This document shows positions 41,293-51,736 of a DNA stretch of 64,000 nucleotides, in pieces (the first letter of the stretch is position 1; the number at the start of each line of letters is the position of its first letter). The stretch is from Lachnospiraceae bacterium (GTDB taxonomy: Bacteria; Bacillota; Clostridia; Lachnospirales; Lachnospiraceae): NCBI GenBank assembly GCA_015057405.1, contig SVEK01000011.1:1-64000 (forward strand). The letters are read 5' to 3'. A program made the translations under genes and the position numbers. The notes beneath the pieces are model-generated. The model searched no databases. It was not told the origin of the DNA and saw only the letters and a program-made list of their open reading frames with translations.

Positions 41293-42611
41293 TTTTCGAG
41301 TTGTTTTCATATGTATTAGATTATTTTACAAACATAATTTACCTCAACGAATATCTGGGAAATAAAAGAGAAGATATTTCAAAGAAAATGTATTATCTTA
41401 TTTTCATTTTTGCAGAAATCCTGATTATTCTTACTTACCATTTATGCTACGATGGTTTTTATACAACAAAGATTGCTGTAACTTTTATTTTGTCTTTTCT
41501 GCTTTTGACCGGTCTTGCCTTTTTGCATCAAAGTCCAATAAAACGCAAGCTTTTTACTGCTTTGTCACTTCAGGTAATTACCGGATTATCTGCAACGATT
41601 TGTTTGTTAATAATATCATTGTTACCCTCCGTGGCAAGTCACCATCTGACAATTAGACCGTACCACATATTATTTTGCACAAAATTGATAACGTTTGCAC
41701 TGATATGGACATCTTTTCTCTTAATAAAACCTAAAACAAAAGGTTATTCTATAACATATTACCTGCTTTTACTGTTTATACCGCTTATATCATTTTTTAT
41801 GATAGCCGCAACTTCTCACACCAGCAAAATGACTCCAAAACAGTTGACATTTACTCTTTTGGGTTTGGTGGCATTACTTTTCACCAATATTGCTAACTAT
41901 TATCTGTTAAGACATTTTATTCACATGACGGAACTGGAAGACAAAGTTACCAATCTAAAAAAGCAGTTAATATATCAGTCTAAAAACTACCAACAAATAT
42001 CAACTGCTTACAGAAGCACACGAAAAATTATTCACGACACTAAAAAACACTTCCGATATATAAACGAATGCATCAAAAAAGAGCACTATTCTTCAATCAA
42101 TGCTTATCTTGCCCAACTCATTAATGAACTCGAAGACTCACATACCAGTATCAACACAGGAAACCTTGTGATTGATGCCTTTATCGGTAGTTCACGTGCA
42201 CAGGCAGAAAATGAACATATTACATTTACTACAAAAATACAGATAAACACAGACTATATAACAGTATCTGATTATGATCTGTGTATTATTTTGGGCAATC
42301 TTTTAGACAATGCATTAGAAGCCTGTCAAAAAGTCATTCCTCCCAAACCGAAACAGATTAACGTTAATATATTTACTACGCCAAAAAAGTTTGTCATTCA
42401 TATATGCAATACTTACGCTGACATTCCAACCTCTCAGGAGTCCGTAAACTTACAAGTTCTTCACGGTTATGGAATTCCAAATGTAAAATCAATCACGTCC
42501 AAGTACTACGGAACATATACATTTTTCACAGAGAACGACATTTATCATTCTATTGTAAACATTCCTTACATTGACGATACTCTCAGATTAAAGCTGGATT
42601 TAGAACAATAA
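41289..42611 (+). CDS. GHKL-domain sensor histidine kinase (AgrC-like)
   Basis: Multi-TM N-terminus; STRKIIHDTKKHFRYI; CIILGNLLDNALEAC. Confidence 0.9.
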   Translation: MIFELFSYVLDYFTNIIYLNEYLGNKREDISKKMYYLIFIFAEILIILTYHLCYDGFYTTKIAVTFILSFLLLTGLAFLHQSPIKRKLFTALSLQVITGLSATICLLIISLLPSVASHHLTIRPYHILFCTKLITFALIWTSFLLIKPKTKGYSITYYLLLLFIPLISFFMIAATSHTSKMTPKQLTFTLLGLVALLFTNIANYYLLRHFIHMTELEDKVTNLKKQLIYQSKNYQQISTAYRSTRKIIHDTKKHFRYINECIKKEHYSSINAYLAQLINELEDSHTSINTGNLVIDAFIGSSRAQAENEHITFTTKIQINTDYITVSDYDLCIILGNLLDNALEACQKVIPPKPKQINVNIFTTPKKFVIHICNTYADIPTSQESVNLQVLHGYGIPNVKSITSKYYGTYTFFTENDIYHSIVNIPYIDDTLRLKLDLEQ

Positions 42612-42626
42612 AACCATAGTTTTTAC

Positions 42627-43463
42627 TTAAATCGCCTTAACAATCTCTGAGGCAATCGCCGGCTTATTCATTGTATATATATGAACTCCGTAAACACCGT
42701 TATCTTCAAGGTCACGAATCTGTCTTATTGCATAATCAATTCCGGCCTTAAACATATCCTCTGGCTTATCTGCATACTTTGCAATAATGTCTGACAACAT
42801 TTTTGGAACGGATGAACCGGAAAGGGAAATGGATGTTCCTATCTGTTTTGCTGAAGTTATCGGCATAATCCCCGCATGAATAGGTGCCGTAATGCCTTTC
42901 TTATCTGCTCTTTCCCTAAAATCGTAGAAAAAGTCATTATCAAAGAAAAGCTGTGTAATAAAATGCTCAGCTCCAAGGTCCTGCTTTTCTTTCATATGCT
43001 TAAGGTCAGCTTCCTTACTAAACGCCTCGAAATGTTTTTCAGGATAACATGCTGCCATGATATGAAAATCACCCATTTTCTTGAGTTCGGCAATCAAATC
43101 CGTTGAATATGTAAATTCACGAAGATTATACTGTTCATCTGTCATATCCTTTGGTCTGTCGCCACGAAGGGCAAGTATGTTACTTACGCCTTCTGCCTTC
43201 AACTCTTCACAAAGTTTTGCTATTCCGGACTTCGTACTTCCCACACATGTCATATGAGCCACTGCCGGAACATTAAGTTCGTTTTGTATATACGAGGCAA
43301 TCTGTGTTGTCTTTTTAGACTGGCTTCCCCCTGCACCATAAGTAACACTTATATATTCCGGTGAGAGCTTTGCTAATTCCGTTACAACCTCATAAACGGA
43401 AGAAAAATCACTGTCTTTTTTTGGTGGAAATACTTCAAATGATAAATGTGTCGTTTCTTTCAT
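42627..43463 (-). CDS. metF: 5,10-methylenetetrahydrofolate reductase
   Basis: SFEVFPPKKDSDF, YISVTYGAGGSQSKKT, ILALRGDRPK, IHAGIMPITS. Confidence 0.94.
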   Translation of the reverse strand: MKETTHLSFEVFPPKKDSDFSSVYEVVTELAKLSPEYISVTYGAGGSQSKKTTQIASYIQNELNVPAVAHMTCVGSTKSGIAKLCEELKAEGVSNILALRGDRPKDMTDEQYNLREFTYSTDLIAELKKMGDFHIMAACYPEKHFEAFSKEADLKHMKEKQDLGAEHFITQLFFDNDFFYDFRERADKKGITAPIHAGIMPITSAKQIGTSISLSGSSVPKMLSDIIAKYADKPEDMFKAGIDYAIRQIRDLEDNGVYGVHIYTMNKPAIASEIVKAI

Positions 43464-43491
43464 TGTTCTTTGTTCTCCTATTCTATAATTA

Positions 43492-44553
43492 TTAATTCAT
43501 TACATCCTTGGCTCTTCTGATAATTCCTCCTCCAAGAACAACATTGTCTTTATAAAATACAAGAGCCTGTCCCGGAGTAGCCGCCCTTACAGGGCTGTGA
43601 AATCTACATTTGACAATATCTTTTGCAATGTACTCCACACTACAGGCAGTATCTTTGCCGGAGTAGCGAACCTTCGCCGTTATCCCTTCACATTTCAAAA
43701 AATTATCCACTGCCATATGATTAACTTCGTTACAAAAAACCTCATCTGTAAATACATCTTCATTGTCGCCCAGTACAACCTCATCTGTATCAGGCCTTAT
43801 CTCGCAAACATAAACCGGCCTGCCAAGGGCAATATTAAGTCCCTTTCGCTGCCCGACGGTATATTTATGAATACCTTCATGTCTGCCAAGGACATTGCTT
43901 TCTGTATCAACAAAATTTCCCGGTCCCGGAACTTTGGTATTGGCAGCAATAAATCCGGCATAATCATTATCAGGAATAAAACATATATCCTGACTGTCCG
44001 GCTTATCCGCAACCGAAAGTCCAATCTTTTTTGCCATCTCGCGAATCTCATCCTTAGAATACTCTCCAAGTGGCATAATTGTATGCGCCAGCTGCTCCTG
44101 TGTGAGATTATAAAGTACATATGCCTGATCTTTATTATCGTGATCTGCTTTACACACGGCGTAACGACCATTATCCAGTTTCAAAATCTTAGCATAATGA
44201 CCTGTCACAATATATTCTGCACCAAACTGTCCTGCCAGTTCAAGCAAGGCTTCCCACTTCACATGTCTGTTACATCTTACACATGGATTAGGCGTATTAC
44301 CTCCAATATATTCCGCGATGAAGTTGTCTATCACACATCCTCGAAAAGCATCTCTAAAATCTATAACATGGTGCTCAATTCCAAGTCTGTCCGCAACAGC
44401 CTTTGCGTCACTTATCGCATCAGTTTCTCCCCGGGAAAGAAAAGTTTGCATAGTAACACCGATAACGTCATATCCCTGCTCCTTAAGCAAATATGCTGCC
44501 ACTGATGAATCAACTCCACCTGACATCCCTACAACCATTTTTTTATTATTCAT
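43492..44553 (-). CDS. mnmA: tRNA-specific 2-thiouridylase
   Basis: MVVGMSGGVDSSVAAYLLKEQGYDVIGVTMQ, NPCVRCNRHVKW, KPDSQDICFIP; start set to MNNKKMVV (44553) with AGGAG RBS. Confidence 0.95.
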   Translation of the reverse strand: MNNKKMVVGMSGGVDSSVAAYLLKEQGYDVIGVTMQTFLSRGETDAISDAKAVADRLGIEHHVIDFRDAFRGCVIDNFIAEYIGGNTPNPCVRCNRHVKWEALLELAGQFGAEYIVTGHYAKILKLDNGRYAVCKADHDNKDQAYVLYNLTQEQLAHTIMPLGEYSKDEIREMAKKIGLSVADKPDSQDICFIPDNDYAGFIAANTKVPGPGNFVDTESNVLGRHEGIHKYTVGQRKGLNIALGRPVYVCEIRPDTDEVVLGDNEDVFTDEVFCNEVNHMAVDNFLKCEGITAKVRYSGKDTACSVEYIAKDIVKCRFHSPVRAATPGQALVFYKDNVVLGGGIIRRAKDVMN

Positions 44554-44822
44554 ACTAACTCCTGCTAATCTAACCAAATTGCGCAGCTTTGTCTTAAATC
44601 AATATCATTCTGCTAATATTTTTACATTATAATATACTTCTTTTATTTTGTACACTTTTAATATAACACTTTTGTGGCAACAATACCGATTTATCCTCTT
44701 CTTCGGTCTATACTTTTTTATCAGTTTAGTACCACTTTTTTGCAAGATTTTCATAGTGTTTTGTCTTAAAATCACAAAAAGTATCCATAGAAAAAACTTG
44801 CGTACAAGAACCACATATATAT

Positions 44823-46268
44823 TTAAAATTTAATCTCCAGCGCATTTGCATATTCAGTAGGCAGCTTATCAGGCAAATCTACAACAAGCATTCCGGAATG
44901 TTGTGCAAATGAAAGTTCGCCGACACCAAGGAGACGTACACCGCTTACATGTTCATCCTCTTTGAGACTCTTTATAACAATTGTTTTGTCAGGGTTAGGT
45001 GACATGATAAATACATATAATCTGCCGTCTTTTTGCACAAATCTGAAGTCATCATTCTTCCACGGAACCTGTTCCTCAGTGAAGCCGTTGATTATTACAA
45101 ATGATGAGCCCTCGCCTGAAACACGCCAAGGGCATGTGCCGTATACAGCTTCACCATTGACAGCAAACCATTTTGTAAGTTCGTCAAGAATCCACTCAGT
45201 CTGCTCGTCAAGTGTGCCGTCAGGGCGTTGGAGTATGTTAAGAAGCATAGTTCCGTTTTTCGCAATTGTATCAATAAGTATGTCGATAATGTGTTGCGGC
45301 TTTTTATAAGGCATGTCAGCTTTGTAAAACCATTCTCCGATACATGTTTCGGACTGCCATGGTTCCGGTGAAATATCAGGGAGCTGACTTCTTTCAATAT
45401 CAAGTGTGCCAACTTCGTAGATTTCTTTTTTGCGACTTTTCTGAGTGTAGACAGCCTGATTTTCGCCAAATATACTTTCTGACTTGTTGTATAGATAAGC
45501 AACAATTTCAAGACCATATTGAAAATCTTTATTTTCCACGGATTCAAAATTCTCGCCAAATGGCAGCCAGCTATCGGAGTAAAGTAAATCCGGCTCGTAG
45601 TTGTCGATGATTTCTTTCATTACATTCGACCAGTAATCTCTGAACTGCTTGTTCGGAGTGAGCCATGTCCACACATCTTCTTCACCCGGCTTTGCAACGT
45701 GCTCGTAATTGTCATGGTAAAAATCGCGGTAAGCAGGGTCGTTTCCGTCGTAAGGTACACCTTTATACGGTCCGTACGAGTCACAGCCTTTATTGGAACG
45801 CCACCATCCGAAAGAGGCCCCAAGATGCTCAGTAAGTCCAAACGGCATGTTATATTTCTTGGCAGCAGCCTTCCACAGCGCACATATGTCTTTGTGCGGT
45901 CCGATGTTTACTGAATTGAATCTGTTATATTTTGAGTCAAAATTGAAAAAATGGTCATGGTGTGATGCCTGCGCAACAAAATATCGGGCGCCGGCCTTGT
46001 AATAGCGCTCCATAAGAGCATCCGGATCAAAGTTCTCGGCTTTCCACAACTCACAGATGTCTTTGTACCCGAATTTGGATGGGTGACCGTAATGCCTGCA
46101 GTGATACAGATACTGCGGGGTGTCCTGAATATACATGTTGCGTGCGTACCAGTCGCCGAACATAGGAACGCACTGAGGTCCCCAATGGCTCCAAATACCG
46201 AATTTGGCATCACGGAACCAGTCAGGGCAGGTGTGTTGTTTTAATGATTCAAATGTTGCTTCAAACAT
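44823..46268 (-). CDS. Alpha-L-fucosidase (GH29 family)
   Basis: CPDWFRDAKFGIWSHWGPQCVP, VAQASHHDHFFNFDSKYNRFNSVNIGPHKD, LLYSDSWLPFGENFES, AKNGTMLLNI. Confidence 0.88.
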   Translation of the reverse strand: MFEATFESLKQHTCPDWFRDAKFGIWSHWGPQCVPMFGDWYARNMYIQDTPQYLYHCRHYGHPSKFGYKDICELWKAENFDPDALMERYYKAGARYFVAQASHHDHFFNFDSKYNRFNSVNIGPHKDICALWKAAAKKYNMPFGLTEHLGASFGWWRSNKGCDSYGPYKGVPYDGNDPAYRDFYHDNYEHVAKPGEEDVWTWLTPNKQFRDYWSNVMKEIIDNYEPDLLYSDSWLPFGENFESVENKDFQYGLEIVAYLYNKSESIFGENQAVYTQKSRKKEIYEVGTLDIERSQLPDISPEPWQSETCIGEWFYKADMPYKKPQHIIDILIDTIAKNGTMLLNILQRPDGTLDEQTEWILDELTKWFAVNGEAVYGTCPWRVSGEGSSFVIINGFTEEQVPWKNDDFRFVQKDGRLYVFIMSPNPDKTIVIKSLKEDEHVSGVRLLGVGELSFAQHSGMLVVDLPDKLPTEYANALEIKF

Positions 46269-46291
46269 GGGAAAGCCTCCTTTTTTTATGT

Positions 46292-46326
46292 ACTCTCGAA
46301 ATCTTTTGAATATAGATTTTCGAGAT
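46292..46326. repeat. 34-nt palindromic motif, copy 2
   Basis: actctcgaaatcttttgaatatagattttcgagat; near-identical reverse complement at 37803-37837. Confidence 0.7.
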
Positions 46327-46476
46327 AGATTTTAAACTAAGTGTAGCGTTTGCACATATATTTGTATATACTTATAATTGATTAGTTGTTTATGAAAATC
46401 GACTTTTAAGTCGCCTTTTTAAGTTATAAAAGCAATAAAGAGAGCTGAAGATTGATGAAAAGAGGTGCCTGATAAT

Positions 46477-47214
46477 ATGGAAAGCGAATATTCTATTATT
46501 GCATGCGGACGGAGCTACAATCCACCTGACTGGTATTACAATCCCAAAAATCTTGTAAACAGAATATATTATATATGTGGCGGAACAGCGTATTATCGCG
46601 GTGATATCAAACTTAAACCGGGGCATTTGTATATATTTCGCGGATCGCCGTATTTTCAGGTGGAGCAGGATGAAAATGATCCGGTTGACCACGTATTTTT
46701 TGACTTCGTTACATACAAAAAATTGATAAACGAGGACTTTATCGAAATAGACCTTACAGGTGATAATACTGAATGCAAAAAATTGAAAGCTTATATTGAT
46801 TATATTGCAGCGGATTTTGAAGGAACATTTTACCCGTTGCCTGTTGCAAAAGCATTTCTTGATATCATAATCTATCATCTCGGGGAGTATTTGAATTCGG
46901 ACGTTGTGTATTCACAGATGACTTCAACAGTTCTTAAGTACATACACGAAACTCCGTTTGAGGAACTGTCGGTTTCGAAAATTGCAGATGCCATTAATGT
47001 TAACGTGAATCATCTGATAAGAAGTTTTAAGAAGGAACTTAATATCACACCCCACAAATATATTTCAATGATGAAGGCTGATTACGCGATTTCATATATG
47101 AGACAGGGAACCGGCTGTGCTGAGATAGCAGAAAGACTGGGATTTAGTTCGATATCGGCATTTTCTTCATTTTTTAAGAAGGAGACAGGCAGAAATATTT
47201 CGGAGTATAGATAG
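46477..47214 (+). CDS. AraC family transcriptional regulator
   Basis: C-terminal HTH: LSVSKIADAINVNVNHLIRSFKKELNITPHKYISMMKADYAISYMRQGTGCAEIAERLGFSSISAFSSFFKKETGRNISEYR; divergent from GH29. Confidence 0.9.
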   Translation: MESEYSIIACGRSYNPPDWYYNPKNLVNRIYYICGGTAYYRGDIKLKPGHLYIFRGSPYFQVEQDENDPVDHVFFDFVTYKKLINEDFIEIDLTGDNTECKKLKAYIDYIAADFEGTFYPLPVAKAFLDIIIYHLGEYLNSDVVYSQMTSTVLKYIHETPFEELSVSKIADAINVNVNHLIRSFKKELNITPHKYISMMKADYAISYMRQGTGCAEIAERLGFSSISAFSSFFKKETGRNISEYR

Positions 47215-47331
47215 AATTTTAGTTGAAGCTGTAATTTAAAACGAAAATAGCATAGTATTAAAAACTAATTGATTTATAGTATAATGATGATATATCATTA
47301 TTACATAGAAATACAGTCTAAGGAGATGCCC

Positions 47332-49191
47332 ATGCAATATAACGTTATAACCGGTACGGACTTTGATGAAAAATATCTTGAAAAAATTATGGCTCTTGAT
47401 GCCATAGTATATGAATCAGAATATGTCGGCGTACTGGAAAACATGGTTAACAGATACCGCGTCAACAAAAAAACATTTGTATGTATAGAGAATGCAGACA
47501 CAGGGGAACTTGTCGGATATATCAACTTTTTCCCAACCACAGACGAATTGTACGACAGTATAACTAATACAAGTCCTGTAATTCGTGATGATGATATTGC
47601 ACCTCACGAAATTGCCGAATATAATAACGAGGCTAATCATCTATTTATTCTTTCCATAGCCATCAATCCCGCCTACCAAAGTGACAAAGAAGCTGTCATC
47701 ACCCTTGGAAACGGATGGATTGACTACCTATGCAGGCTTCAAAATGAATATAATTATCCAATCACGGACATAACTGCCACGGCGGTTTCTCACAGCGGAA
47801 TGAAGTTTCTTCGAAACTACATGTTTATTCAGACACGCAAACTTACAGACGGAAATATTGTATATATATGTAAAGAAAAGTTTTTAGAAAAGTTGCTTAA
47901 AAAAGATTTATATTTTAAATCATACAAGGATGATATTTACCTGCTTTATCCATTTGCAGATAATCCGAATAACCAAAAAGCAGATGCATTGTTTAACGAA
48001 AAGAAACATCTTATGGAGACAGGACAAATTCCCGACATCCCAATGGCACTATTAGAAGGGATTAATGACTGCCTTAACTATGAATGTAAAAGTGCTGTTG
48101 CCTCTGACCTTGAGACCGTATACCTGGATGAATTCCGGCTGTTACACACAACCGATGATTATGCTCCTGCCGGAGAAGAGATTGTGGTTGGCGAAGAATC
48201 GGCTTATGCCATAATAACGACCCACAAACCCACAAGAATGTATGTGCTTACTTTATTGATTCCCAATTGTGAATTCTCCACAACACAGGTGGAGGACCAG
48301 ATGTCATATGACTACATGAAAATTGCTGACCCTAAAAACCCGGGCTGTTATATCGAAATACACGAATACATGAAACGTACATACGGACTTTTGGAGTGCG
48401 GCGACGGCAAGTGCCTTCTCTGTATGTCAAACAAACCAAAAAACCATAATGAATTTCAAAATATCATGGCCGCAGAAGTTTATAACAGCATGCACATCGA
48501 CTATCGCATACACAGCAAGATGGTGGAAGAATGGTGTACAACCAATTACGCCCAGTATGACTATTACGAAGTATATCTCTCTGACACGGTAATTGCTTTT
48601 ATATTGAACGATTTCCTTGAGGACATATTTGACAGAATTGCGATTACAGCCACCTATGCATTTATTGCGGAACTTATCATGTTCCAAAACACCGCACTGG
48701 CCAAAACCAATATTAAGATATCAAATGTACTGGCTAATGACAACGACATATCCCACGAAGAGATTCTAAATCTATACCACGATTTTGGAAAAACCGTTCA
48801 CTTCTGGGAAATTAAAAATTATAAATATACCGGAACTCAGGCAGAAGCCGCCTGTATAACTAAGGCATTCGGTAACGAAGAACTAAAACAAATATACTAT
48901 GAACACCAGGAATTTCTGGACCATATCGTCGAACTAAAAGCAGCCCAGATTGAAAGCCGTAACGGCAATGTCATCAATGTCGTAGCTACATTTTTAGCTA
49001 TTATTCAAATTCAGTCTTTCATTGTGGAACCACTGGCAGCTTTTTATAAAAACATGGGCATTGAGGTAATATATGCGGACCAGACATTTAACACACTACT
49101 TGTATGCGGAAGCCTTACCTTCCTTCTTGTCTGGTACATATTACGCAGAAAAAAGAAACGCATTCACAAAAGAAATATAAGCAAACGCTAA
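47332..49191 (+). CDS. GNAT-like N-terminal domain fused to an uncharacterised region with C-terminal transmembrane helices
   Basis: Start set to MQYNVITGTDFDE with AAGGAG RBS; GELVGYINFFPTTDELYDS...IAINPAYQSDKEAVITLG...DITATAVSHSGMKFLRNYMF is GNAT-like; two hydrophobic segments near the C-terminus. Confidence 0.6.
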   Translation: MQYNVITGTDFDEKYLEKIMALDAIVYESEYVGVLENMVNRYRVNKKTFVCIENADTGELVGYINFFPTTDELYDSITNTSPVIRDDDIAPHEIAEYNNEANHLFILSIAINPAYQSDKEAVITLGNGWIDYLCRLQNEYNYPITDITATAVSHSGMKFLRNYMFIQTRKLTDGNIVYICKEKFLEKLLKKDLYFKSYKDDIYLLYPFADNPNNQKADALFNEKKHLMETGQIPDIPMALLEGINDCLNYECKSAVASDLETVYLDEFRLLHTTDDYAPAGEEIVVGEESAYAIITTHKPTRMYVLTLLIPNCEFSTTQVEDQMSYDYMKIADPKNPGCYIEIHEYMKRTYGLLECGDGKCLLCMSNKPKNHNEFQNIMAAEVYNSMHIDYRIHSKMVEEWCTTNYAQYDYYEVYLSDTVIAFILNDFLEDIFDRIAITATYAFIAELIMFQNTALAKTNIKISNVLANDNDISHEEILNLYHDFGKTVHFWEIKNYKYTGTQAEAACITKAFGNEELKQIYYEHQEFLDHIVELKAAQIESRNGNVINVVATFLAIIQIQSFIVEPLAAFYKNMGIEVIYADQTFNTLLVCGSLTFLLVWYILRRKKKRIHKRNISKR

Positions 49192-49232
49192 TAACACTAA
49201 ACAACGCTACTATGAACCAAAGGGGAGAAACT

Positions 49233-49883
49233 ATGGATAATAACAATAACACCAATATACTTTGGAATAACAAATGGATCTGGACAGCCATACTATTTGT
49301 CGGCGCTATGATACTCTCTGCATGTAAGTTTGTAGAACTGCCGGACGGAGGTGCAATAACATATTGCAGTCTGCTGCTCCTATGGCTTATTACCTACTTT
49401 TTCGGTTTTAAGCACGGACTCGTCTTCTCGATATTATTTGGTTTTGCCAAATTCTTTATTACATATGCCACCAATGAATACATCAATTACGAAGTATGGG
49501 CATTAATACTTGAATATCCCCTGGCAAGCGGTGTGTTCTGCCTTGGCGGACTTATAAGAACCAAAAAAACAACTCAAGCGACCGACAAAATCACAATATA
49601 CAACATTCCGAAGGAATCCGTTAAACTAACAGGGGGTTATCTTATCGGAGTATTCGGCCAATTTATATTTTACGTAATTTCTGCCGTTTTATTTTATCCG
49701 CCGAACAAACAAGGTTTCCTGCCTAATCTGTGGTATTGTATAGTTTATGATGGAAGCTATCTGCTGATAGAAGCTGTATTTACTGTAATTCTTATCAACA
49801 TTCCGCCGGTTACGGAGGCAATTAATTATGTAAAATATGTGGCGACACATGATAACCTAACCTCTAACACAGATTATTTCTGA
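49233..49883 (+). CDS. thiT: Thiamine transporter ThiT-like ECF S-component
   Basis: Multi-TM protein with LVFSILFGFAKFFITYA and PLASGVFCLGGLIR; start reassigned to MDNNNNTNILW (49233) with GGGGAG RBS. Confidence 0.7.
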   Translation: MDNNNNTNILWNNKWIWTAILFVGAMILSACKFVELPDGGAITYCSLLLLWLITYFFGFKHGLVFSILFGFAKFFITYATNEYINYEVWALILEYPLASGVFCLGGLIRTKKTTQATDKITIYNIPKESVKLTGGYLIGVFGQFIFYVISAVLFYPPNKQGFLPNLWYCIVYDGSYLLIEAVFTVILINIPPVTEAINYVKYVATHDNLTSNTDYF

Positions 49884-49884
49884 C

Positions 49885-49964
49885 ACAGCCCGCTTCCGGT
49901 ACAACCTGCTTCTGACATAAACCGCTTTCGGCACAGCCTGCTTCTGACATAAACCGGCTTCTTG
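49885..49964. repeat. 32-bp tandem repeat, about 2.5 imperfect copies
   Basis: acaacctgcttctgacataaaccgctttcggc / acagcctgcttctgacataaaccggcttcttg, preceded by partial acagcccgcttccggt; begins right after the thiT stop. Confidence 0.8.
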
Positions 49965-49966
49965 TA

Positions 49967-51736
49967 TTACATATACTGTGAAGAATACATTTCATAATAC
50001 ACACCCTTGGTATCCAACAGACTTTCATGAGTTCCCTGTTCTACAATATTGCCGTCCTTTACAACGAGTATAAGGTCTGCATTCTGAATTGTTGACAGAC
50101 GGTGGGCTATTACAAAGCTTGTCTTGCCCTTCATAAGCTCTAACATAGCCTTCTGTATGGCTTTTTCAGTTCGTGTATCTACATTGGATGTAGCTTCATC
50201 AAGGATAAGCAGTGCCGAATCATCAAGCATCGCTCTTGCTATAGTTATCAGCTGTTTCTGACCTTTTGATATATTGTTACCATCACCGTTGATGACTGTG
50301 TCATATCCCTTTGGTAATGTCATAATGTATGAATGAAGTCGTGCCGCCTTAGCAGCCGCAATCACTTCTTCATCGGTAGCATTCTCTTTTGCATAGGCAA
50401 TATTATCCCGTATTGTTCCGTTGAATATCCACGTATCCTGCAATACCATCGTGTATGCCTTTCGGAGGCTCTTTCTTGCCATGTCCTGTATATTGACTCC
50501 GTCAAGATATATTGAACCTTTATTAATCTCATAAAATCTCATAAGAAGACTTATAGTAGTTGTTTTTCCGGCTCCTGTAGGTCCCACAATAGCAATAACC
50601 TGACCGGGTTTTGCCTTGAGATTAACATTCTTTAATATCATCTTATTAGCATCATAACCAAATGAAACATTATCAAACTCAACTTCACCCTTAACATTAT
50701 CAATATCCGTCACATCGTCTGAGTCTGCTGCTTCTTCCGGCTCATCAAGTATTGCAAAAACTCTCTCTGCCGCTGCTAAAGCAGACAAAATTTCATTTAA
50801 CATATTGGCAATCTCATTAACCGGACCCGAAAACTTTCTTGAATACAATACAAATGAAGATATGCTTCCAACTGAAATATTGCCAAATAAATATAGCAAT
50901 GCGCCAACTATAGCAACCAACGCAAGGGAAAGATTGTTAATAAAATTCACACTCGGTCCTATCAATGTTGCCATATAATCCGCATTGTAGTAGGCATCTG
51001 CCGCATCCATATTAACAATGGCAAAATCGTCTATTACACCTTCTTCATTGGCATATGCCTGTATGCTCTTATGACCGGAAAACATCTCCTCAGTAAATCC
51101 GTTCATTCTTCCGTAGCTTTTAGAACGTTTTGAAAATAACGGTCTCGTCCTTTTGCTCATATATTTTGTATATATAATTGACACCGGCAGGGTTACAAGT
51201 ACAACCACCATAAGGCTTTTACTGATTACGAACATCATTACCAATGAAAATACAATGGTTACAAGGCTCGATACGATTTGGACTACGTCAGTGGATATGG
51301 ATGAGTTAATTACATCAATATCGTATGATACCCTGCTTATTATATCTCCTGCCTGATTTTTATCAAAATATCCTACAGGAAGTTTCATTAATTTTTCAAA
51401 TACGTCCTGACGCATTTTCCCTGCAATACTTCTTGCCACTTTTATCATAATAACGGAAAGTGCATACGACATAACAACAGATATCACATAAAATACAATC
51501 ATCAGACCAACATAATAATATATTTTATTAAAATCAACCTGACCCTTGCCGGCAGCAATTACATCAATTGCTTTACCGGACAGATTTGGTCCTATAAGCG
51601 CGAGTACGTTACCGGCAACTGCCAGAATAACCGCAATAATAAACAACACTTTACAGGACGAAATATATGTCATTATTCTTCCCAGTGCTTTTTTGGTATT
51701 GCGGGGTTTATCAGTTTTTGTACTAATCGGCGGCAT
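49967..51736 (-). CDS. ABC transporter permease/ATP-binding protein (half-transporter)
   Basis: IVGPTGAGKTTTISLLMRFYE, ISKGQKQLITIARAMLDDSALLILDEATSNVDT. Confidence 0.93.
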   Translation of the reverse strand: MPPISTKTDKPRNTKKALGRIMTYISSCKVLFIIAVILAVAGNVLALIGPNLSGKAIDVIAAGKGQVDFNKIYYYVGLMIVFYVISVVMSYALSVIMIKVARSIAGKMRQDVFEKLMKLPVGYFDKNQAGDIISRVSYDIDVINSSISTDVVQIVSSLVTIVFSLVMMFVISKSLMVVVLVTLPVSIIYTKYMSKRTRPLFSKRSKSYGRMNGFTEEMFSGHKSIQAYANEEGVIDDFAIVNMDAADAYYNADYMATLIGPSVNFINNLSLALVAIVGALLYLFGNISVGSISSFVLYSRKFSGPVNEIANMLNEILSALAAAERVFAILDEPEEAADSDDVTDIDNVKGEVEFDNVSFGYDANKMILKNVNLKAKPGQVIAIVGPTGAGKTTTISLLMRFYEINKGSIYLDGVNIQDMARKSLRKAYTMVLQDTWIFNGTIRDNIAYAKENATDEEVIAAAKAARLHSYIMTLPKGYDTVINGDGNNISKGQKQLITIARAMLDDSALLILDEATSNVDTRTEKAIQKAMLELMKGKTSFVIAHRLSTIQNADLILVVKDGNIVEQGTHESLLDTKGVYYEMYSSQYM

